Of a stretch of DNA of 64,000 nucleotides, positions 62,101 through 64,000 are shown in pieces (position 1 is the stretch's first letter; each line of letters starts with the position of its first letter). Source of the stretch: Brachypterus glaber. Taxonomy: Eukaryota > Arthropoda > Insecta > Coleoptera > Kateretidae. Below the pieces are notes generated by a model that worked only from the letters and a program-made list of their open reading frames with translations, made no database searches and was not told where the DNA came from. The stretch lies in assembly GCA_958510825.1 (NCBI GenBank), contig OY294044.1:70692095-70756094 (forward strand). Reading direction: 5' to 3'. A program made the translations under genes and the position numbers.

Positions 62101-63665
62101 CCCCGCAAATTAGATTTTTTTTAATTATCTCCGGAACCCTTTAAGCTACAGAAACAAGTTTAAGCATGTGTTTTTATATTAATAAGGCCTACTAATATAT
62201 AATATTTTTATGCAGTAACTTTAGTCAAGTGCGTGACAAACTGGGAGGCCCAAACATGAACATGATCTTAAACATAAAAATACATAAAAAAGTCATATTA
62301 TGTAATGATGTAAGACTTACTGTTTAGAAGAAAAATGCAAATAAAGTAATATCTTAAGTTTTATTCACTAAAAATAAAAAAACAATCCGTAAAAGTATGT
62401 AATGCTTCGCATTCCATAGTATAATCTTCACAGTGAATAGCATGTTGTAATCTTTTCTAAACGTTCCTTTTATTTTTTAAAAAGTTGGCTCCCAAAACTT
62501 TTTTAATTTTTAATGGATTTTTTTTTTAAATTGCCAATTGATCCTTATAATAAAATTTATTTTTCGTCAATCCGACTGTTTCTTAGGCTTTTTTCGATTT
62601 TTTTGAAATATTTTTAAATGTACTTTTATCATAAACAGTGAGCCTTACACTGTTACATCATAATTAGTTTTTTTATGCATTCTCGCAATTATAATCAAAC
62701 TAAAAAGCAGCAATAAGTTACACAGAACAAAAATAAACTCACTTGAACGCTTACTTGAAAATGGGTCTTGCATATTAGAGTGCATTGGAAACTTCAAAAT
62801 AAAAAAATCGCTTATATGACCTAAAGTAGCGAAACCCCGTAGGGACTCGACTATAGTGGTCCTAAGTTAAAGACTGACGTTGACAAATCTCATGACTCAA
62901 TTTTTTGTCGCACAGTGTAATTATTAAATCAAATTATTATCGCCAAACTTCAATTATAATTGAAGTTTGGCGAAGGCGACATGTAAAACAGAGGGAGTCT
63001 CTCTGTTTTACGTCGCCTTAAGAACTGGTTCGAAATTCAGTTAAGGCCGGTGGTTAACGTTACGTTAGGGCATATCCACAGGCTCGCAAAACAACGTAGT
63101 ACAAAACAATGCGATGCCATGATTGGCATGATTTATTTATTTATTTATTTATTTCCAACAGGCCGAATCGCCCAATTACAGGAAAATTTACAAAATTATA
63201 TGGTATATAAGTACTAATCCTAAGTAATAACAATAATATAAAATAGTAGCTAATATAAATTGGGAATTGAATTTCTAATGAGATTTTTAAAAATGGAGAG
63301 TGTAGTGCAATTCATATCAATATTATTTAAATATGTGTTAAAAATTGATGTGCCGCCATGTATCTTGTAAGCCAACCACGGCATCGCATTCTTATGTTTT
63401 ATGTTCTTATGCAAACTTCTGGATAGGCCTTTACTGGTGACATAACATAAACAAATATATAGAACAAAAATAAATTATTTAGGTACTCACCTTTCTTTTT
63501 TAAAAGGCAATTTTCGCAACAAGGCCCAGATGCGCATTGAGCCTCCTTTGTTAATTTGCACGTGATTGGATCGCAGCAAGGATCGACTTTGTGACAATTT
63601 TCGATACTGCCACAATCGCAATCCTCGCCCTCTTCTACTATGCTGTTACCACACGATCGATGTGT
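25860..63665 (-). CDS. mmd: ADAM metalloprotease-disintegrin gene, 3' part, 14 coding exons (two alternative)
   Basis: Type I membrane protein of the ADAM family. In the window it runs disintegrin, cysteine-rich, EGF-like, stalk, one transmembrane helix, then a cytoplasmic tail of about 460 residues. The prodomain and metalloprotease domain must lie to the right of 64000. Exons, 5' to 3': 63491-63665, 61656-61838, 60595-60823, 58594-58771, 57865-58027, 55724-55829 or 51485-51584, 44440-44559, 36664-36735, 35183-35238, 33334-33746, 30305-30484, 27932-28140, 25860-26121. Every junction has AG/GT borders and matching phase, and the total closes on a stop codon. The EGF-linked extracellular layout resembles ADAM11/22/23. 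Among insect ADAMs I think the best candidate is mind-meld, but the symbol rests on recollection of family features, not on a search. ADAMs of this group act in cell adhesion and signalling, largely in neurons. Confidence 0.85.
26593..27267. mobile_element. Inverted-repeat element with internal minisatellite
   Basis: CCTATTTTA flanks it on both sides (26584-26592, 27268-27276), an 8-9-bp target duplication. Both ends carry the same 16-bp core ATCATACGGCCGAAAG in inverted orientation, next to further ACGGCCGAAG motifs. Duplication length would fit MULE/foldback or hAT. The interior holds three ~85-bp minisatellite copies. Confidence 0.7.
26804..27030 (+). repeat. Minisatellite, about 3 copies of an 85-bp unit
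   Basis: The unit contains GGTTTGGTTTGGTAGTTTGC, TGGTTTGGTG, a T-run, AATGGGAGG and GTTGGTTTACGTTAATAATG. The same satellite occurs in opposite orientation at 29160-29370. Confidence 0.8.
27932..28140 (-). CDS. ADAM exon: His/Ser-rich tail segment
   Basis: 209 bp, phase 0 in and phase 2 out. It encodes [20 protein letters not shown], a His-rich patch ([12 protein letters not shown]) and [18 protein letters not shown]. The donor GTAAAT follows GAAAG. If the intron were retained, the frame stops at once (TAA), giving a tail that ends ..DSER. The exon is GC-rich compared with the introns. Inverted minisatellite copies lie on both sides (26804-27030 and 29160-29370). Confidence 0.88.
28877..29675. 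mobile_element. Inverted-repeat element with inverted minisatellite copy
   Basis: About 45-bp imperfect terminal inverted repeats contain ACCGCAGTAATGAGAAGA (left) and TCTTCTCATTACTGCGGT (right). Inside, 29160-29370 holds the minisatellite of 26804-27030 in reverse. The neighbouring 'tctaaattctgaaatatcgtat' also matches the other element in reverse. Confidence 0.7.
29160..29370 (-). repeat. Minisatellite in reverse orientation
   Basis: Units contain CACCAAACCAGCAAACTACC, AAACCATTATTAATGTAAAC and GCCTCCCATT, the reverse complement of 26804-27030. Confidence 0.8.
30305..30484 (-). CDS. ADAM exon: acidic/helical tail segment
   Basis: 180 bp, phase 0 on both sides, so it can be skipped without frameshift. 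It begins with an acidic run ([14 protein letters not shown]), then [20 protein letters not shown] and [20 protein letters not shown]. The [11 protein letters not shown] stretch looks like a short amphipathic helix, and the rest is rich in Ser/Glu, possible phosphorylation sites. Confidence 0.9.
31040..31810. mobile_element. Long imperfect palindrome, arms about 370 bp
   Basis: The centre is near 31440 (ACGGTTACAGTGGCGC.. / ..GCGCCCCCTGTAACCGT). The arms end at CCAGTCAAATAA (left) and TTATTTGACTGG (right). They include AGTAGTGGATAGTAACAG and its mirror CTGTTACCATCCACTACT. There is no coding sequence. It would fold into one long hairpin in RNA. Confidence 0.8.
31708..32349. repeat. Two tandem copies of a 321-bp unit
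   Basis: TGAAAACTAACAGGAGTATT starts at 31708 and again at 32029. The copies differ by a few substitutions (for example GTTATCCC/GTTAGCCC, CTACGGC/CTACGAC). The first copy includes the outer right arm of the palindrome. Confidence 0.9.
32375..32617. mobile_element. Palindromic MITE, Harbinger-like, 243 bp
   Basis: Ends are GGGAACGTTTAAGTATTACG and the inverse ACTTGAACGTTCCC, flanked by TAA (32372-32374 and 32618-32620). A TAA/TTA duplication with GGG termini fits PIF/Harbinger. Arms are about 110 bp, and a run of nine G lies beside the centre. Confidence 0.75.
33334..33746 (-). CDS. ADAM exon: main cytoplasmic tail exon
   Basis: 413 bp, phase 1 in and phase 0 out, acceptor tgttttag and donor GTGAGT. 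It starts [20 protein letters not shown] and contains [57 protein letters not shown] and [20 protein letters not shown]. Acidic and helical stretches suggest a protein-binding tail. No catalytic motif is visible. An internal alternative donor (AAG then GTTTGT, 9 nt upstream) would keep the frame. Confidence 0.9.
33747..35182. other. Intron of the ADAM gene
   Basis: No exon seen. Imperfect inverted repeats AGTGGGGTTAAAACC / GGATTTAACCCCACC lie near 33999 and 34173. A MITE-like hairpin lies at about 34480-34580 (AAAAGTGA / TCACTTTT), and a palindrome ACTTTTAGCACCAGTGCTAA lies near 34901. Confidence 0.5.
35183..35238 (-). CDS. ADAM micro-exon of the tail
   Basis: 56 bp, phase 2 in and phase 1 out, acceptor tatttttag and donor GTAAGT. 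It encodes [18 protein letters not shown], a basic patch followed by an acidic Ser-rich patch. Confidence 0.8.
35239..36663. other. Intron of the ADAM gene
   Basis: No exon seen. At 36032, TACAGTGCGTGTCAAAAGTC resembles a Tc1/mariner end, but I found no matching second end, so it is at most a fragment. Confidence 0.45.
36664..36735 (-). CDS. ADAM exon: short tail exon
   Basis: 72 bp, phase 2 in and phase 2 out. The acceptor tgttttgttag follows a T-rich tract and the donor is GTTAGT. It encodes [10 protein letters not shown] and [13 protein letters not shown]. It is markedly more GC-rich than the flanking intron. Confidence 0.78.
37340..37900. mobile_element. Degenerate relative of the mariner-type MITE
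   Basis: Shares phrases with 21761-22389 in the same order: AAATAAGGTTTG, AACCCTGGTACCCTTT, TTTGCCCCAAA, TTACTCCTTTAATATTAAAT, CTGCAGCAT, TTCAATATGTC, TCGAAGGAC and AGCTCCCTTA. The ends are too decayed to define. Confidence 0.6.
39709..40294. mobile_element. Inverted-repeat element, 586 bp
   Basis: GGGCCTTTCTACCTTCAAA on the left and TTTGAAGGTAGAAAGACCC on the right. Further pairing runs inward over about 160 bp. A central hairpin has ATTATTCAGTACTGAAG / CTTCAATACTGAATAAT and AACGTCC motifs. The target duplication is unclear. Confidence 0.7.
40439..43011. mobile_element. hAT-like foldback element, 2573 bp, with duplicated left arm
   Basis: Ends are TAGGGTGGTTCTAAACAAAA and its inverse ..TTTTGAACCACCCTA. 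TTGCATAT flanks both sides (40431-40438, 43012-43019). The 8-bp duplication and TAGGG terminus fit hAT. The arm is present three times: two direct copies (40503-41393 and 41394-42275) and one inverted copy (about 42330-43011). There is no transposase frame. The small open frames at 40527-40809 and their copies 891 bp on are arm sequence, not genes. Confidence 0.88.
40503..42275. repeat. 891-bp tandem duplication inside the foldback element
   Basis: Copy 1 is 40503-41393 and copy 2 is 41394-42275. I saw only isolated differences (T/A near 40608/41499, an A/C in the A-run near 40830/41717), so the duplication is recent compared with the inverted arm, which differs at many sites. Confidence 0.92.
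43450..44170. repeat. Tandem array of palindromic units, about 186 bp each
   Basis: TTCCATATTAAAG recurs at 43558, 43744 and 43931 (spacing 186 and 187). Each unit carries the palindrome TATCCATTTGTAACTGAATA / TTTAGTTACAAATGGATA. The last unit is partly inverted (44060-44120). Confidence 0.85.
44440..44559 (-). CDS. ADAM exon: juxtamembrane cytoplasmic segment
   Basis: 120 bp, phase 2 in and phase 2 out, donor GTAAGT. After the CYR of either transmembrane exon it reads [20 protein letters not shown], then [19 protein letters not shown]. The positively charged start fits the inner membrane face. There are no long-frame clues. The call rests on splice sites, phase and hydrophilic composition. 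Confidence 0.8.
44560..51484. other. Intron between transmembrane exon B and the juxtamembrane exon
   Basis: No exon seen in 6.9 kb. It contains a (GATA)n run near 44886-44908 leading into AT-rich repeat-like DNA, the palindrome 45668-46512 and a small hairpin near 47087-47119 (ATATTTGAC / GTCAAATAT). A weakly tRNA-like stretch lies near 50040-50113. An ORF at 46754-46972 (minus) is unsupported. Confidence 0.45.
45668..46512. mobile_element. Long palindromic element, arms about 400 bp
   Basis: Outer ends are AGATGCATACT and AGTATGCATCT. Inward, ACCATTGGTATTTAAT pairs with ATTAAATACCAATGGT, and AATACCAAAATTTTGATTAG pairs with CTAATCAAAATTTTGGTATT near the centre (about 46090). There is no transposase. 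The 72-codon frame at 45999 is arm sequence. Confidence 0.8.
51485..51584 (-). CDS. ADAM alternative exon B: transmembrane helix
   Basis: 100 bp, phase 1 in and phase 2 out, acceptor acacaacag and donor GTCAGT. It encodes a short acidic lead (EDYHGSN) and a helix, [20 protein letters not shown], ending ALCYR. It is a diverged duplicate of exon A, 4.1 kb farther downstream. It is two codons shorter, and the juxtamembrane and helix residues differ. Confidence 0.88.
52256..53072. mobile_element. Mariner-type MITE with a nested SINE
   Basis: Ends are CAGGGTTATTCAGAAATAAG and ..CTTATTTCTGAATAACCCTG, with TA on each side (52254-52255, 53073-53074). It shares internal sequence with 21761-22389 in reverse orientation (TTTGGGGCAAAAATGTGTTA, CTCTGGATAAATT). 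The extra ~175 bp at 52683-52858 is a tRNA-derived insertion. Confidence 0.85.
52683..52858 (-). mobile_element. tRNA-derived SINE nested in the MITE
   Basis: On the minus strand it starts with a tRNA-like head: A box TGGTGTAGTGGTCTACCGCG (52829-52848) and B box GAGTTCGATTCTC (52781-52793). The tail contains TTTGGCGAAGGCG and TTGGTTCGAAAG. Comparison with the uninterrupted MITE at 22040 shows that it splits ..GTGTTAA / GCCT... The tail motif recurs at 62959-63038. Confidence 0.7.
53160..53499. mobile_element. Dispersed palindromic repeat, copy 2
   Basis: Same element as 10567-10908 in the same orientation, including the nested hairpin and the internal 'gtgacagttgagtgggtaaa'. Here the hairpin stem keeps CCTGC that is lost in copy 1. 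Confidence 0.7.
54570..54595. repeat. Perfect 26-bp palindrome
   Basis: CGTGATTAATAGG and its exact inverse. It lies between TTATCCACGG (54527) and CCGTGGATAA, which also pair, so it may be the core of a short hairpin element. Confidence 0.7.
54711..55560. mobile_element. Palindromic element containing a mariner-superfamily transposase remnant
   Basis: The arms (outer AATAGGAGTG / CACTCCTATT) extend over about 400 bp each to a centre near 55140. On the plus strand the left arm and centre encode, in broken frames, [37 protein letters not shown] and [18 protein letters not shown]. These resemble the helix-turn-helix N-terminal part of Tc1/mariner-superfamily transposases of insects. In-frame stops and shifts make it a pseudogene. 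The right arm is an inverted copy of the N-terminal part. No DDE domain is present. Confidence 0.75.
55724..55829 (-). CDS. ADAM alternative exon A: transmembrane helix
   Basis: 106 bp, phase 1 in and phase 2 out, acceptor tttttcag and donor GTACAA. It encodes GDRNQGN, then a hydrophobic run, [20 protein letters not shown].., ending AVCYR. It is homologous to exon B at 51485-51584 (shared G-V-F-I, A, CYR). It has the same phases, so A and B cannot both be used or both be skipped without a frameshift. Confidence 0.9.
55830..57864. other. Intron of the ADAM gene
   Basis: No exon seen. Its 5' part carries the pogo-like element 56975-57724. The rest is AT-rich. Confidence 0.5.
56975..57724 (+). 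mobile_element. Non-autonomous pogo-like element with a PHD-type finger remnant
   Basis: Inverted ends GGTATGTGAGCCAATTATTG and (reversed) GGTAAGTGAGCCAAAAATTG, about 27 bp. Near the middle, plus strand about 57310-57455, an open segment reads [16 protein letters not shown], then [17 protein letters not shown] and a stop. C-x2-C..H-x2-C with W/Y spacing is the PHD-like finger seen at the C terminus of some pogo/Tigger/Jerky-type transposases. The DDE domain is missing. Confidence 0.6.
57865..58027 (-). CDS. ADAM exon: EGF-like module and Pro/Thr stalk
   Basis: 163 bp, phase 0 in and phase 1 out. It starts [20 protein letters not shown], which completes an EGF-like cysteine pattern. It is followed by a proline/threonine-rich linker ([13 protein letters not shown]), then a charged [10 protein letters not shown] segment just before the membrane. 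Confidence 0.92.
58028..58593. other. Short intron of the ADAM gene
   Basis: AT-rich. No element or exon seen. Confidence 0.5.
58594..58771 (-). CDS. ADAM exon: end of cysteine-rich domain, start of EGF-like module
   Basis: 178 bp, phase 2 in and phase 0 out. It encodes [28 protein letters not shown] and IECSGHG. GLV.DGTPCG..L.C.NQTC followed by a C.GHG start of an EGF-like fold is the layout of ADAM cysteine-rich to EGF junctions. Confidence 0.92.
58772..60594. other. Intron of the ADAM gene
   Basis: Holds the ACAGGT-rich minisatellite (59028-59330) and the 20-bp palindrome ATGAATCACATGTGATTCAT at 60002-60021, half of which recurs near 60050. No exon seen. Confidence 0.5.
59028..59330. repeat. 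Degenerate minisatellite rich in AAACAGGT
   Basis: Many short ACAGGT-type units. A higher-order unit of about 86 bp (GTCTTCAAAA..ATTTTAAACAG.TCCGAATAA..TTATACAGGTCC.AATAGGGTTTAAACAGGTGTTAAACAG, abridged) occurs about twice. Confidence 0.7.
60595..60823 (-). CDS. ADAM exon: cysteine-rich domain
   Basis: 229 bp, phase 1 in and phase 2 out. It begins [14 protein letters not shown] and continues [33 protein letters not shown] and GVEYEC. These are the conserved cysteines of the ADAM cysteine-rich (ACR) region. A degenerate partial copy lies upstream in the adjacent intron (60968-61012). Confidence 0.93.
60824..61655. other. Intron with a degenerate exon copy
   Basis: A/G-rich low-complexity DNA at 60885-60960 and 61310-61610, a (TAAA)n run near 61149-61170, and a partial exon duplicate at 60968-61012. 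Confidence 0.5.
60968..61012 (-). pseudogene. Degenerate partial copy of the cysteine-rich exon
   Basis: On the minus strand about 45 bp match the middle of exon 60595-60823 (AACAACGGCAGATTTTT is exact; about three quarters of the rest match). The frame reads [13 protein letters not shown] against [15 protein letters not shown]. Two cysteines are lost and no usable full exon remains. Confidence 0.6.
61656..61838 (-). CDS. ADAM exon: end of disintegrin and start of cysteine-rich domain
   Basis: 183 bp, phase 1 in and phase 1 out, donor GTAAGT. Key stretches are [44 protein letters not shown] and QCEHIWG. The disintegrin-loop position reads [15 protein letters not shown], with no RGD. Confidence 0.93.
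61919..62863. mobile_element. Inverted-repeat element, about 945 bp
   Basis: Ends are GGACTTTTATAGTC.. and ..GACTATAGTGGTCC, followed inward by GGGTTTCGCTACTTTAGGTC / GACCTAAAGTAGCGAAACCC. An interior phrase (CCGGAACCCTTTAAGCTACA) matches the mariner-type MITE family, so the two share ancestry or one captured the other's sequence. Confidence 0.75.
62941..63017. repeat. Two adjacent strong hairpins
   Basis: 62941-62972 is a perfect 32-bp palindrome (CGCCAAACTTCAATTA and inverse). 62975-63017 pairs GGCGACATGTAAAACAGAG with CTCTGTTTTACGTCGCC. TTTGGCGAAGGCG and the later GGTTCGAAA match the tail of the SINE at 52683-52858. Confidence 0.75.
63125..63460. repeat. Interspersed repeat headed by a (TTTA)n run
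   Basis: (TTTA)n at 63132-63153, then CCAACAGGCCGAATCGCCCA, ATTACAGG and AATTATATGGTATATAA. The layout (simple repeat at one edge, moderately GC-rich start) suggests the end of a retroposed element. The class is not identified. 44886-45120 has a loosely similar layout. Confidence 0.4.
63491..63665 (-). CDS. ADAM exon: disintegrin domain
   Basis: 175 bp, phase 0 in and phase 1 out. Acceptor ttttttag and donor GTGAGT. It encodes [20 protein letters not shown], then a DPCCDP stretch and [10 protein letters not shown], which is the cysteine framework of the ADAM disintegrin domain. No RGD is present in this exon. The upstream exon, which should carry the end of the metalloprotease domain, is outside the window or beyond the visible part of the intron. 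Confidence 0.93.
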
Positions 63666-64000
63666 CTAAAAAAATTATTTTATAAATAAAATACGATTAT
63701 TTCGGATGACAATAAAACAAAACAAAAATATAGCTCCCACCTGGGGTGGTGGGGGCAAGAAGTCCTTCCGCTTATGTTTTTACAAAATTATTATAAATTT
63801 CATAAATTGATGTATATATAAGTTTTCGTTGTCGCAAAAAGCATTAGTACGGTACCTCATTTTTTTTAATCGATCCCATCTGAGAGGGATAAGGAACCTA
63901 TTCAAAATCTTTAGTTCAAACTTTGTACCTTAAAAGACTTTGAAGTAATCGAAGTTACTTTGGTTCTTGGTCTGGTTTTGCTCTGGTTTGGTTAGTTTTA
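63666..64000. other. Upstream intron, partial
   Basis: Non-coding. The preceding ADAM exon is not visible in the last 335 bp. Confidence 0.5.

Larger units (their letters stand above)
61839..63490. other. Intron between the two disintegrin-region exons
   Basis: Contains the inverted-repeat element 61919-62863, a double hairpin with SINE-like tail 62941-63040, and a (TTTA)n-headed repeat 63125-63460. No exon seen. Confidence 0.5.

Overview
The window looks like nuclear DNA of an AT-rich insect, possibly a beetle (weak inference). It has spliced exons with GT..AG borders, introns of several kilobases, an insect-type ADAM gene, a Ty3/gypsy LTR retrotransposon and many short inverted-repeat DNA transposons. 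There are no bacterial features.

Layout. Positions 62-9409 hold a complete-looking minus-strand Ty3/gypsy element. It has two 2046-bp LTRs, a 4-bp target duplication, gag and pol, but no protease region. It sits inside a 419-bp tandem unit whose next copy (9772-10062) preserves the uninterrupted site. From 10 to 25.8 kb I see no host gene. That stretch holds MITEs, a tRNA-derived palindrome, a mariner-type MITE and a perfect (TAAG)n microsatellite of 2252 bp (about 563 units).

From 25860 to 63665, minus strand, lies the 3' part of one ADAM metalloprotease-disintegrin gene, a probable mind-meld (mmd) / ADAM11-22-23 relative. I place 14 coding exons by reading frame, splice sites and phase. 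They encode, in order, the disintegrin domain, cysteine-rich region, EGF-like module and stalk, one of two alternative transmembrane exons, then a long acidic/Ser/Pro-rich cytoplasmic tail. With either transmembrane exon the summed coding length is a whole number of codons: 2346 or 2340 nt, stop included. The metalloprotease domain lies beyond the right edge. Short tail exons at 44.5, 36.7 and 35.2 kb are easy to miss because they are only 56-120 nt.

The introns are packed with foldback and palindromic elements. These include a hAT-like 2.57-kb foldback with an 8-bp target duplication and an internal 891-bp duplication, and palindromes of about 0.8 kb at 31.0, 45.7 and 54.7 kb. There is a pogo-like remnant with a PHD-type finger and a tRNA-derived SINE nested in a mariner MITE. 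Two copies of one minisatellite lie in opposite orientation on either side of a single exon.

The points most worth following are the frame-enforced mutually exclusive transmembrane exons, the palindrome lying between them, the inverted minisatellites bracketing one tail exon (a circular-RNA candidate), and the protease-less gypsy element with apparently identical LTRs.
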